Origin: Ascarosepion bandense
Taxonomy: Eukaryota > Mollusca > Cephalopoda > Sepiida > Sepiidae
DNA length: 64,000 nt
Direction: 5' to 3'
NCBI GenBank assembly: GCA_037127315.1
Contig: JBBBDQ010000443.1
Coordinates: 330,001 to 394,000 of the forward strand
The notes under the pieces are model-generated. The model ran no database searches and was not told where the DNA came from. It was given only the letters and a program-made list of their open reading frames with translations. Positions 45,036-55,283 of this stretch are shown here, piece by piece (position 1 is the stretch's first letter; the number at the start of each line of letters is the position of its first letter). Both the position numbers and the translations under genes were made by a program.

Positions 45036-45048
45036 TATATATATATAA
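45036..45048. repeat. (TA)n tract
   Basis: Short TA run at the right edge of the previous segment. Confidence 0.8.
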
Positions 45049-45177
45049 TGTAAACATGTTATGGAAATTAACGAAGATTAACAAAACTTTGTTATAAACA
45101 ATCGACAATTTGAAATGATTTGTTTGAACATTATTTTTGATCGCTACTAATATTTAAGCAGATATTCTTTCATTTTT

Positions 45178-45283
45178 TTAATTTAACAGTATTATATATT
45201 TATATCTACCGGCCTGATTATTTACGATAAATTTTTATTACGGAAATGTGTCATTCGGCAGGATTTGAACCTGCGACCCCTAT
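45178..45283. repeat. Repeat R copy 2 with antisense tRNA T-arm
   Basis: TTATATTTATATCTACCGGC and ATTTTTATTACGGAAATGTG lead into GTCATTCGGCAGGATTTGAA CCTGCGACCCC. The complement of the last part is a well-kept tRNA 3' half (GGTTCAAATCC then acceptor-like CCGAATGAC). The rest of the tRNA-like head is replaced at 45285 by the composite SINE tail. Confidence 0.65.
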
Positions 45284-45284
45284 C

Positions 45285-45455
45285 CATATACTGTCTTTTC
45301 ACACTCCACCCACATCTATTGAACAGGTTAAGAGGCTCATCCCTTGTTCCCTGTTTAGGATGTGGTTTCCAGCTTTCTCTTTTCCAATCTTTTCACTATT
45401 ACGTAGCCCCCTGCACATCAGTAGTGTTACCGCCTTGCTTGGGGTGATACGATTA
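45285..45455 (+). repeat. Composite SINE with LINE-A tail
   Basis: Follows CACACTCCACCCACATCTAT, TGTTCCCTGTTTAGGATGTG, then GTAGCCCCCTGCACATCAGT and GGGGTGATACGATTAAAA. The last ~60 bp equal the 3' end of LINE-A (25190-25235). Confidence 0.8.
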
Positions 45456-45459
45456 AAAA

Positions 45460-45463
45460 ATAA

Positions 45464-45500
<37 letters not shown>

Positions 45501-45501
45501 C
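45460..45501. repeat. (TA)n(GA)n microsatellite at SINE 3' end
   Basis: TA then GA units follow the A-rich SINE tail. Confidence 0.95.
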
Positions 45502-45821
45502 AGTACATATTACTTTTCTGAGAGATGATGCCTGGATGATAAAATTTCTTTTTATTTAAATTTGATTATATTTTTTCTAAAAGTAAATAAGTAATTAAAA
45601 TACAATGGCAAAATAGTCATGGGCTGTCCACCTACACAATAAACAAAACTCATGCTCTTCTCCTTAAAACTAGTGAATGAAACCTGAATGAGAAATCGAA
45701 TGTTGAATGACTTAATATTTCTATTATTTATCTCTTTGTGGGATGAACATTCAGGTTTTTTATTGTAACAGCTAATTTTACTTTAATAGTATTTTTCTGG
45801 CACACTTATAAGTCAAACATT
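45502..45821. other. No recognised feature
   Basis: AT-rich spacer. Confidence 0.4.
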
Positions 45822-46260
45822 CAAACATGTATTGAATATTGCTGCCATATATGGTCAGATGCTTCTGCTATATATTTAGAGATTCTTGATAAAATCCAAG
45901 AAAGAATCTGCTATGTTATTGTTCTTGACCCAGCATCTCAGCTTCATTAACTTTCCCATCACAGTAATTTAGTTTTTTTTATACTTTTCTACTTATGCTT
46001 TTTTTTATAAATATTTTCATGGTCATTCTTCTGATGAACTTTCCTCTTTGGTACATAGACTTTATGAATTTAAATGTGGTACTAGATTGGCAGCAAGGTC
46101 TCATCATTTTATTATTTAATTGTATTATTCGTCCATGCATTGAATATGTCTGGTCTGATGCTTTGCTATATATTTTGAAATTCTTGATAGAATCTAAAAA
46201 ATGAATCTGCTACGTTATTGTTCCTGGCCTGACATCTCAGCTTCAGCCACTTTTTCGTCA
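45822..46260 (+). pseudogene. LINE-A remnants, two overlapping pieces
   Basis: First piece (45822-46100): TGTATTGAATATTGCTGCCA TATATGGTCAG encodes the CIEYCCHIWS block, then the downstream region. Second piece (46105-46260): IIRPCIEYVWSDALLYILKF and GLTSQLQPLFRHC, the same region again. The second is interrupted by LINE-B at 46264 and resumes at 47192. Confidence 0.75.
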
Positions 46261-46263
46261 CTG

Positions 46264-47190
46264 TAAAGGGGCATAAGACAAGGATGTCTTTTCACCGGAT
46301 CTGTTCAACTTGTACAGCAAGAATATTTTGAGGAGCCTAGAATTTATGCCTGGATTCGTAATCGAAGGCCACAATTTAAACAACCTAAGGTACGCAGATG
46401 ATACGGTGCTGATAGCAGACACAGAAAGGAAACTACAAGACCTCTTACAGATGGTAGCAGAAACAAGTAACAAGAAAGGAGACTAGAAATAAACTGCACG
46501 AAAACTGAATGTATGGTCATCAGTAAAAAGGGCAGCCCAAAATGCCAAATACAGGTTGGGGATACCAGAATCAAGCCGGTATAAAAATTTAAATTACCTG
46601 GGAAGCATTATAACAGAAGACGGAAAGTGCGACACAGAGATCCGAAGGCGAATTGGCATGGTGAAGAAAACATTCCAGAAGTTGAGTAAGTTATTAAGAA
46701 ACAGGACAATTTCGCTAGAAACTAGGAAGAGAGTACTGGATTGCTACGTGATGTCCATCCTTCAATATGGCAGTGAATGCTGGACAATACCATCAAAGAT
46801 GAAGGAAAAACTTGAAGCAACTGAAATGTGGTTCTACAGGAGGATGATGCAAATCTCATGGATTGAGCATGTGAGCAATGATGAGGTCTTTGAAATGATG
46901 GAAACAAAAAGGAAATTAATACTGAGCATCAGAAAGAGACAGCTGAAGTTCCTGGGACACGTAATGAGGAAGGAAGGCCTGGAGAACCTGATACTAACAG
47001 GCCAAATAGAGGGGAAAAGAGACAGAGGAGAGCAACGGATAACATATTTAAAAGACCTAAGCAGGGGGATGACAGAACGAGGATTGCACAGTGTAACAGG
47101 AGAAGGCGTGCTCAGAGCCACCAGGGATAGGGAAACATCGAAAGCCATGATCGCCTACGTCCTGAAGGGACAGGGCACATAGAAGAAGAA
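46264..47190 (+). mobile_element. LINE-B, 5'-truncated, inserted into LINE-A
   Basis: Frames from 46264: GVRQGCLFSPDLFNLYSKNI, GHNLNNLRYADDTVLIADTE (catalytic YADD at about 46393), TECMVISKKGSPKCQIQVG; then from 46556 to 47182 a single frame: YKNLNYLGSIITEDGKCDTE, IRRRIGMVKKTFQKLSKLLR, CYVMSILQYGSECWTI, MWFYRRMMQISWIEHVSNDE, RKRQLKFLGHVMRKEGLENL, ending before a short AAG-rich tail. Two small indels (near 46480 and 46575) break the RT frame, so it is defective but fairly young. Family: endonuclease-RT type LINE, clade unresolved. It interrupts the LINE-A remnant on both sides. Confidence 0.85.
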
Positions 47191-47191
47191 G

Positions 47192-47306
47192 AATGTAGTT
47201 TCATTGTTCTTTTTCTATAACTATCTTCATAGTAATTGTTCTGATGAATTTCCCTTTGTTACCTATACTTCATGAATTTAAGCACAGTATTAGATTACAG
47301 GGGATG
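47192..47306 (+). pseudogene. LINE-A remnant, continuation
   Basis: TGTAGTTTCATTGTTC, CTATCTTCATAGTAATTGTT CTGATGAATTTCC and ATGAATTTAAGCACAGTATT continue the piece broken by LINE-B at 46264. Ends where the next SINE begins. Confidence 0.65.
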
Positions 47307-47308
47307 TG

Positions 47309-47600
47309 CGTTGTGGTACAGTGGATATCGGCTCAGAACGAGAAGCCGGGGAACCAAGTTGGAATTCCAGTTGAATCCATTGTATTCACTTACGCGCAAA
47401 TACCCTTGGGAAAGGTATTAATCCGTCTCTTCCTTCCAGTTATGGGTTAAATAGCAGGACAGATTGGGTTCTATAGCCTTGGTCAGCAACCAGTCTACCG
47501 CAGAAAGCAATGGCAACCTACTGCGGGATAATCTTCTGCCCGGTCAGTCATGTCTCTTTTGAGACATGTTCGCCCAAGCGTGTATCACGTATGGCACTTA
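47309..47600 (+). repeat. tRNA-derived SINE, plus strand, best copy
   Basis: Head: GTTGTGGTACAGTGGATATC (A-box-like TGGTACAGTGG) and AAGTTGGAATTCCAGTTG (B-box-like). Body: ACCCTTGGGAAAGGTATTAA, GGGTTAAATAGCAGGACAGA, AACCTACTGCGGGATAATCT and the hairpin CATGTCTCTTTTGAGACATG, ending near ATGGCACTTAACTGACT. The least diverged copy here; four others run on the minus strand. Confidence 0.85.
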
Positions 47601-47611
47601 ACTGACTAGAT

Positions 47612-48005
47612 TATACCCTTGGGCAAGGTATTACTCCGTCTCTTCTCTCCAGTTGGAGTAGATAGTCTAAACTATCGCCCAGTTCACACTCCACCCCCAT
47701 CTATTGAACAGGTTAAGAGGCTCATCTCTTGTTCCCTGTTTAGGATGTGGTTTCCAGCTTTCTCTTTTCCAATCTTTTCACTTTTCTTCTTTTTTTTTCT
47801 CCCCCCCCCCCAAATTGGAGTAGATAGTCTAAACTATTGTCCGGTTCACACTCCACCCCCGTCTATTGAACAGGTGTAGAGGCTCATCCCTTGTTCCCTG
47901 TTTAGGATGTGGTTTCCGGCTTTCTCTCTTCTAGTCTTTTCACTCTTATGTAGCACCCTGCACATCAGTGGCGTTGCCGCCTTGCTCGGAGTGACATGAT
48001 TAAAA
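47612..48005 (+). repeat. Composite SINE with internal tandem duplication and LINE-A tail
   Basis: Starts with CCCTTGGGCAAGGTATTACT shared with the tRNA-derived SINE body, then a 162-bp unit repeated twice (TTGGAGTAGATAGTCTAAAC at 47653 and 47815; CCTGTTTAGGATGTGGTTTC in each), a C-run (47801-47811), and the LINE-A 3' end GTAGCACCCTGCACATCAGT ... GAGTGACATGATTAAAA. Only the second unit reaches the tail. Confidence 0.8.
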
Positions 48006-48011
48006 CAAAAA

Positions 48012-48165
48012 CAAAATTTCACAAAAATAGTCAGGCTGGTAGATATATATAAATATACTGTTTAATTAAAAACAGTATCTACTCAAAATAATGTTCAAAC
48101 AACTAAATTGAAATATGTTGATCATCTATTTTTGTAAATCTCTGAAATTTTCCGTAATTTTATAT
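48012..48165 (-). repeat. Repeat R copy 3, minus strand, headless
   Basis: Reverse complement matches 45060-45230: TTTTTAATTAAACAGTATAT, ATCTACCAGCCTGACTATTT. Together with 45060-45230 it forms an inverted pair about 2.8 kb apart around the nested LINE/SINE block. Confidence 0.6.
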
Positions 48166-48504
48166 ATGATTGTAAAATGTCAGTGACAGACTTAGTGATA
48201 AGTAACGCAAGTCACTTTTAATTTGTAACACGGTGGTCTTGAAAGATATCATACTTTTTGATACCTTAAAATTGTTCAATTTATAACATAAATCACTGTG
48301 AAAATTCAGTCTTTAATCACTTCAAAGAATTCATTTCATTTTTTTTTCTATCAAAATGTATTTATTTGTAGAGTTTTAACCTGGGGATCTCAACAACATT
48401 GCAATGTTGAAGATTCAGTAGCTAGTGGGCTTTACAAGACAGTGTTGCTTGCCACATATCCATTTCAATCAGTATATTATTTGACTTTCTTTTGTAGAAT
48501 TGGT
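48166..48504. other. No recognised feature
   Basis: AT-rich spacer. Confidence 0.4.
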
Positions 48505-49440
48505 TTCTACAAACTCGCACGACATGCAGCCTGCAAAAGCACACCATTGCGATTCACCAGTGCTGACTCCTTCTGGCGCAATGCCTGTTGCACACGTTTC
48601 AATTGCTGCAAGTATAGGTCTCCAGTCACCGTTTGGCTCATTAGTAGCCATTCATAATGAACCACTTGACAACCTGTCCACCAGACACAGTGCATAATCT
48701 TGTGTGGGTGCATAGGTGGTCTTGCGGTGTGAGGGACAGCATCCTGTGGAGACAACCAATGTCTGGAACACTTGGGAGTTTCGTACAGAACCCACTTTTC
48801 ATCACTGGTAAGCACACAAATTGAATAAGGATGCGGTATGGTGGCGAGAAAGCAGTGATACACAGGCTGCCACTCGTTGTCCCTTGTGGACTTCCAACAG
48901 CATTTGTGGAACCCACTTGCTCAGTTTGTATGTCTTACCTAGGCAGTGCAAGTGAAGTCTTTTTCATCGGAAATGTTGAACTGTCTTGCAAGTTCACCAC
49001 ACGTTAGACTACTGTCCTCTTTAATGGCCGCCTTCAGAACTCCGTCATTCAAGAACTGTGCTCGTCCACTGTGAGGCTCATCATGTCGAGACAAATCTCT
49101 CGACTTGAATTTTCAAAACCAATGCCTTGCAGTACGTTCATCCACAGCCCTATCCCCAAATGCTTGACATATGCGGTGACTTGATGCAGCTGCTGATAAG
49201 CCCACTTTGACGTCGTAAAGCAAACAGCCCCAAACGAGATTTTTAGATATTTCCATCCTTCTCACAACTGTTCAGCTTATAACTGATGGCTGGGCACGGT
49301 GCATGTGTTTTTTATAACATCTGATATCCCTACTTCCGGCTGTCTGAATTTTAAAACAATTGCTACACGCATTTCGTATATATTTTAACTTCATTCAATG
49401 ACTAATCAAAAAACGGTCAGAACTTTTTTGGTTACCTTGT
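48505..49440 (-). mobile_element. Mariner transposon, 3'-truncated, relatively recent
   Basis: Minus-strand start at 49440 has a mariner-type terminal sequence (ACAAGGTAACCAAAAAAGTT). The transposase reads MEISKNLVWGCLLYDVKVGL (from about 49254), ASSHRICQAFGDRAVDERTA, then a paired-type HTH-like GELARQFNISDE, and in the frame at 48863-48507 VLTSDEKWVLYETPKCSRHW (first catalytic Asp in TSDEKW), PPMHPHKIMHCVWWTGCQVV and ALVNRNGVLLQAAC. The expected LLQDNARPH (second Asp) is lost where the copy ends. A few frameshifts near 48900-49000. GC content above its surroundings suggests a younger insertion. Confidence 0.85.
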
Positions 49441-49869
49441 ATTTTCATTTTATAAGAGAAATAACCAAACCTCTATTGGCTTAGAAATAATACAGGGAAC
49501 TTGCACCATGTTACATATGATTAAAACATTGTTTGAATGCCTTCTTAAATCTTAACTCTTTAAAAATTAGCACTTTTATTGAAATAATTTTATTTAAACC
49601 TTTTTAAACAGTGTCTGTTGAAAAGTATTAATGTTTAATTGAATTTTTACATTAATTGAAATTCATATGCACTACTTCGATCTTTTATTTCCTAATGTTT
49701 CAAATAATTTAAATAATCATGTTGATAACTTTAAGTTTGTGGTTATATTCAAACTGTTTAAACAGAACATGTTCACTTGTGGTCAGGAACAGTCATCTGA
49801 GTCATGGACATAGACATTTTTTTAATGATGTTATTAAACTGTCACCTTCAATTGAATACATATGTAAAT
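49441..49869. other. No recognised feature
   Basis: AT-rich spacer. Confidence 0.4.
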
Positions 49870-50190
49870 TCTTTGAACTGTAGGCGCCTGGCTATGTTTG
49901 TCAAATTGGCCTTGTGCCAAATACAACTGAAGTCCCCACAATTTAAAATATCAGAAGGTTGAATGAATGGTTGAAAAAATAAATGTTTTGTTTGTAAAAT
50001 AAATGTAATTTTATTAATAGAACTGAATAACAAATTTCTAAGAAGAAAATGTTCAAATAGAAAATGTATGTAGTTAATTAATTTGTATGAGTTCATTGTT
50101 CAAAGAGAAAATGTAAGTAGTTAACTGTTCCACAGAAATTCAGAGCTTGTAGTTGATAGTAGCAGAATGTGTGTATGTAAAAAGATTAAT
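49870..50190 (-). repeat. Dispersed repeat Y, copy 2
   Basis: Reverse complement matches 16935-17290; the best-kept block is AAATTGTGGGGACTTCAGTT then TTTGGCACAAGGCCAATTTG. Confidence 0.65.
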
Positions 50191-51924
50191 CAGGTTACTA
50201 ATAAAATCTGTGCTCCTTTCCCATTTTTGGCCAGCAAGAGAGTGTCAAGAAAAGTCAAGCAATAAAGAAGATTGAACTTAGATGTTAATTTTTAGGAGTT
50301 GGTTTGTTTTCTTTGATGCTGTGAGTGAAGATGAAGAAATGATAATTGGAGGGAGAGGTAGAACGAATGTATGATGGCACTTTATATGTCAGGGTCAGCT
50401 TGAAGTTTCTTTTGTTACATTTTAGTTGTCATCTCTAATTCCTGCTCCCATTTGACTATCTGGTTTTGGTCAAGGGACTGAATAAGTACTTAGCAGGTTG
50501 GTTGGATCAAACTACATACCCATTTTTTTTTAGGTGTTAAGAAAAATTGACTGGGGTCATAAATCAATTTCCTATTTTCTATCCAATCAGAATCCAGAAT
50601 CTTAATTTTCACACTGACCTGTGAAATTTGCAGTGGTTTGGGTTTTTCCAAAATGTTTTCAATCATTCTGATCAGTTTTTGCTGGTGTGCAATTTTACTT
50701 ATGTTTTAGTTTACTGTTGGATGATATAGGATTTGTATAGGACTAACTTAACAAAAGGGATAACAATGTTTGGCTATTTTCCCACTAAAAACAAGACAAA
50801 ACCTGCTTCTGGATATTAGCCTTTGGTATGCTTGTAAATATGTTTATATTGTGTGTGTGTGTGTAAATATATACTTAATTTAGGTTGAACATGTAAAATA
50901 AAGTATTTAAATCAAGCTTCCAGATTGGTTGATAGCAATCTCTATGGGTTGATGGGACTATCCAGGGGTGTCAAATGTCATTTTAGGAGTGGGTGTCAAT
51001 AAATAAATAAATCATAGTGACCTCCAAGTAAAACTCTTCAATTTCCAGCCACATATTAACATCCTTACTACTAGTTCTTAATAGTGGCAAACTGGTCAGG
51101 GTGTCATCTTGCCTGGTAGCAACTGGACCCCATATATCAAATAAAAAAGCCATAAAGAAACATACACAGACAACTGTTTTAGTAATAAAAAGAAATAAGA
51201 ACTTTTATAAAGTCATTTGCACACCCTCAGTTACTTAAGTCTAATGTGAGAGGACATTTTCAAAGCTAAGACAAGATTAAGAAATTTGAGTAGAATTTGT
51301 ATCCTACATGTTACTATCCATTGAAAAGGAATTGTTAGATGAATTGGACACAGATCAGAATTTGGATTTTAGTAAATTTGTGCCTTGATGATGAGTATAA
51401 GTATTGTGTACTATGCTACAGCATCTGTAAAACATATTGAAGATGATAATTTGTGCATGTTAAATAAGGTTCTACATACAACCTCAGCATGTATAAGCAT
51501 GATTATGACAACTGTAGTGCACATGGATTTCAGCTTGCAAATGCAAAATAGTCTTTTTCTTAAACCATTAGTACTTTTAGTGCATACTGGATGTGTTTGA
51601 TCTTGGATTATACTCGGTAGCCTAACATTTAAGTAATAGAAAAATAGGTGCTATCCTGCTAGAGACTCCGTATTTTTCTTTTTATAAGATTCCTCAAATA
51701 TTCAGGATGGTAGACAAAAATAGACTGTTTGATAGATAAACGGAGCATCTCGTCAAATATGGGTATTCACTACAAGGAACACAATAAAAACTGTCGGATT
51801 AATAAATACAAATCTACCACTTTTTTATAAATTACTTTGCTTACATTAGGATACAAAACTGAGCAGATATGAATATTTTGAGCTGTGAAAGATTTTGTAT
51901 TATACAGCACTATTCAACTTTCTT
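50191..51924. other. No recognised feature, 1.7 kb
   Basis: A short plus-strand stretch at about 51311-51390 (IEKELLDELDTDQNLDFSKF) looks slightly protein-like but lacks splice or repeat support. The 71-codon frame at 51385-51600 is not recognised. A (GT)n tract lies near 50851-50865. Confidence 0.35.
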
Positions 51925-51990
51925 CTTGGCACACTCTTGAGTGGTAGCACCTGTTAGAGTTCCAGCTATGGGAAAATACTGAAACCAAAC
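51925..51990 (+). repeat. Short dispersed repeat W, copy 1
   Basis: TGAGTGGTAGCACCTGTTAG AGTTCCAGCTATGGGAAAAT matches 54085-54150 in the same orientation; both are followed by A/T-rich sequence with ATACATTTTTG. Confidence 0.5.
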
Positions 51991-52526
51991 AAAAATCAAC
52001 ATTATTTTTTTTTTTTATAACAAAATGAGCAACAATTCATTTTTATAGCAAAATGACAATCAATGAAACACTAAAAAAATATAAAAATACATTTTTGTAG
52101 TAAATTTATTAACAGTAAATTTTATGGTCTGCAAAATATACATTAAAAAAAGAAAAACTTAACTTTTTACTCTGAAAGTATAAAATTATTTATAAAATAT
52201 CTGTAGTTGAAAGCATAAAATTAGATAATACTTAGTCTGCGTTGATTGATTGGTTGGTTGCTTGTCTAATCTAACAACTGTTTCTTGTGCAAAGAGAGAT
52301 GTAGGTTCAAATACTGCTGTGGAGCACATATTTTTGTTTAATACGGTTTCTTGAATAATCAGCCAAGCAGACAAAAATAAATATGATTAATAAATAGTGT
52401 ATACTCAAGTATGGGTAGGCACTAAAAATAATGCTTATTATATACATGTACACACTCACATTCTGTAACCTGATTACATACCTTCATTTGACCATGTGCT
52501 TAACTGTGACTTTTGAAGTCAGACAG
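51991..52526. other. No recognised feature
   Basis: AT-rich spacer. Confidence 0.4.
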
Positions 52527-52641
52527 GCTTACAGCTACTCATACTGAGACATCAGTTCTCATGTAATCACCAAAGTTAGGCAATATTGAGCTTGATCAGT
52601 ACCTACTTGACTGATCTATGGGGAATTCCAGATGCTGTGGA
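52527..52641 (+). repeat. Degenerate 5S rRNA-like repeat
   Basis: Order as in 5S rRNA: GCTTACAGCTACTCATACTG, CATCAGTTCTCATGTAATCA, CCAAAGTTAGGCAATATTGA, GATCAGTACCTACTTGACTG and GGGGAATTCCAGATGCTGTG. Immediately followed by a tRNA-derived SINE. Confidence 0.6.
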
Positions 52642-52649
52642 CTTGAATG

Positions 52650-52800
52650 TGCAGATGGTTTAATGGTTAACAGCTCAGAATTTTTTATTAGAGTCAAGTT
52701 CCAATTCCTGTTGTCTTCATTATATTCATTTATGTGCAAATACCCTTGGAAAAGGTATGAATTCACTCCTCTTCGCCAGGTTTGGCTTAATTAGTAAAAT
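52650..52800 (+). repeat. tRNA-derived SINE fragment, plus strand
   Basis: ATGGTTTAATGGTTAACAGC resembles the head, then GTCAAGTTCCAATTCCTGTT, and the body core AAATACCCTTGGAAAAGGTA TGAATTCACTCC. Hairpin part missing. Confidence 0.65.
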
Positions 52801-52904
52801 TTATATCACTAATTCTTACAATCTAACAATATTTTCTGGATTTAACACATCACTCACATCCTGGGCCTACCTAACTAATAAAACAATAACTTTTAGGCAA
52901 AATT

Positions 52905-53965
52905 CGACCTTATTCATCAACATTGTCTCCTTCTAGGGTCATATACTGATTCCAATGCTTCTCTAACAATTTGCCTTTTTTTGTAGAGTGATTTGTCTTT
53001 GGCCTCAAAATATGCCTCAGTTTCCAATATCACTTCTTCATTAGAGCCAAATCTCTTTCTCTGGAGCATGCTTTTGAGGTCTGCAAATAGCCAGTCGTCA
53101 CTGGAGGCCAGATCTAGAGAATAGAGTGGATGCAGAAGCAATTCAAAGTGCAATCATTGTGTAGTGCATCATTGCAATCGACTTGTGACACTGTGCATTG
53201 TCGTGGTGAAAGATTACTTTTTTTTTCTTCATTTGAAGCCATTTTTTGGCAATTTCTTCCTTCAAACGCACCAGTAATGCTATATAATATTCGCTATTGA
53301 TGGTTTTTCTTTTCTGAAAGTAATCAATGCATAAAATACCTTGCACATCTAAAAATATGGGGGCCAAAACCTTACTGGCTGATGTTTGTGTCTTTGGTCA
53401 CTTTGGACAGCTTTCACCTGCTGCTGTCCACACAACTGACTGCCAATTTGACTTCAGAGTGAAGTGGTGGATCCATGTTTTATCCATTATCACATATTTA
53501 TGCAAAAATTCATTGCATTGAAACAATTGTAAACAATGCTATGAATCATCGATGCATTGTTGTTTTTCATTGATTGTGCGCAAACCCACTTTGAATACAG
53601 CTTTCTCATTGACAAATGTTCATGCAAAGTGGTGAATACACTACATTCTGATATGTTTCACTCCTTTGCAATCTCACACAACTTCAATTTATGATCAGCC
53701 AAAATGAGTTTGTGGATTTTTTTTTTGTGTGTGTGTTTTCTGGTACAACTGCCAATTTTGGGCAACCTGAGCGTTCAGCATCATTTGAGTTTGTACAACC
53801 ACGTTTAAAGTCAGTATACCACCTCTGAATTGTTGTCTCCGACAGAGCAGATTTCGATTAACTTATCAAGTTATTGCTTTACTTAAACAGTGTTTTTCCC
53901 ACACAGAAAGCAATGCTTTATCAACACACAAAATTCAGCTTCACTTAAATAACTGTAATTTGTAA
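52905..53965 (-). pseudogene. Mariner transposase remnant, near full length
   Basis: Minus-strand frames in order: AEFCVLIKHCFLCGKNTV (from about 53945), NISECSVFTTLHEHLSMRKL, then MAPIFLDVQGILCIDYFQKR, KTINSEYYIALLVRLKEEIA, KKVIFHHDNAQCHKSIAMMH (second catalytic Asp in HDNA), HFELLLHPLYSLDLASSDDW (third region, normally SPDLAPSDY), LFADLKSMLQRKRFGSNEEV and AYFEAKDKSLYKK. Length about 345 codons, normal for mariner. Several stops; the first-Asp block is eroded. No clear TIRs were found. A different subfamily from 48505-49440 and 34368-35585. Confidence 0.85.
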
Positions 53966-54084
53966 ACTAATAATCCAAGGTCCTGGGTATGACGGTAAAC
54001 TACATCTGGTAGCAAGACCTCTGATTGGAAGGTTGTGAGGAGCATGGAACCACCTCTTAATTTCTGTTTCCAGGTTCACCCTGA

Positions 54085-54150
54085 CCTGGAGTAGTAGCAC
54101 CTGTTAGGGTCCAAGATATGGGCAAATAGTGAACCCATAAACTGGGGTCA
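54085..54150 (+). repeat. Short dispersed repeat W, copy 2
   Basis: GAGTAGTAGCACCTGTTAGG GTCCAAGATATGGGCAAATA matches 51925-51990. Confidence 0.5.
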
Positions 54151-55283
54151 AAACACTATGAAAGTATAAAAATAGACTCTTATAGAAATATATACATAAA
54201 AATATACTTTTATAGGAAAATATACATTTTTGAAGGAAAAAATTATTACCAGCAATACATTTTTGAATACAAAACTAGAAGACATCTTCAGTATTCTAAA
54301 ATAAAAAAAATATATATAAAAAAAAATTCATCAAAGTTTGACTAAATAAACCTTCTCACTATAACCAAACATCTAAAAAAAAAAAAAAAAAAATACCTTA
54401 AGAACCTACCTTTTTGGCATTAAATAATCCACAGTGGCTGATATGCCGTTAAACAAAACTCAAACTAATAATTCGATTGGACCCAAATTTTGTCACTTGC
54501 CAATTGAAGGTTAGTACTTCATAAAGATTTTATGGATTTTTTTTTTATTAGTGACATTATTTATATATCAGGCCCGGGACTTATTGAGTGATATGTTAAA
54601 TAACTTATAAAGGGTTGATAAGTTGTGTAAAATGGCTTAATCAATCTAAAGTTCAACTATACTGTTGGCCATATTAAAAAAAACAAAAAAAACATAGCTA
54701 TATAACTTGTAGAAATCTATGCATGTGCCTTTTACATTCTGTTTGCAAGAAAAACATTCGTTTTGGTATATTTATTGATTACTAATTAGAACATGATTGC
54801 TTTTTTTCTTTAAATACAATGAACAATTAGGTGATCTGAAATTGAACAATTTTGCAAACTATTTACTAATATTTATATATATTCAGAATAGAATTTGTTT
54901 CTTCCTTCTGTGCAAATATCTACTTTTGTTCTAAGTTTTTAATACCTATAAAGTTGTAATAAATCTAATTATGAAATATTTTGAACTTTATCAAATGGCA
55001 ACCTATTGATGCGTTAAAATTTGTTTGGTCTAGTTTCACAAGCTCAAGGGCTATGTTGTCTGGCTGCAAACCATGTGATGAAAATCATGTTGAACAGCCA
55101 CACTTCTAGATTATTTTTCATAAATGCAGGAACCCTCCAGTATTTACATTCTTTTTTATCTTCATCAGCAATCTTCTTGATGTCATCAGTTCCTGACTCA
55201 TTTATGCTGATGAGAGAACTATTTACACCCTTGTTTCAGTTTCCTTTCTTTCACCATACGGTCAGTTTTAGACCCACTGGAGT
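54151..55283. other. No recognised feature, 1.1 kb
   Basis: AT-rich with A-runs (54304-54330, 54375-54393). The plus frame beginning at 55021 (170 codons, to 55533) is mostly unrecognised; only its last part overlaps the Tc1-like end described next. Confidence 0.4.
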
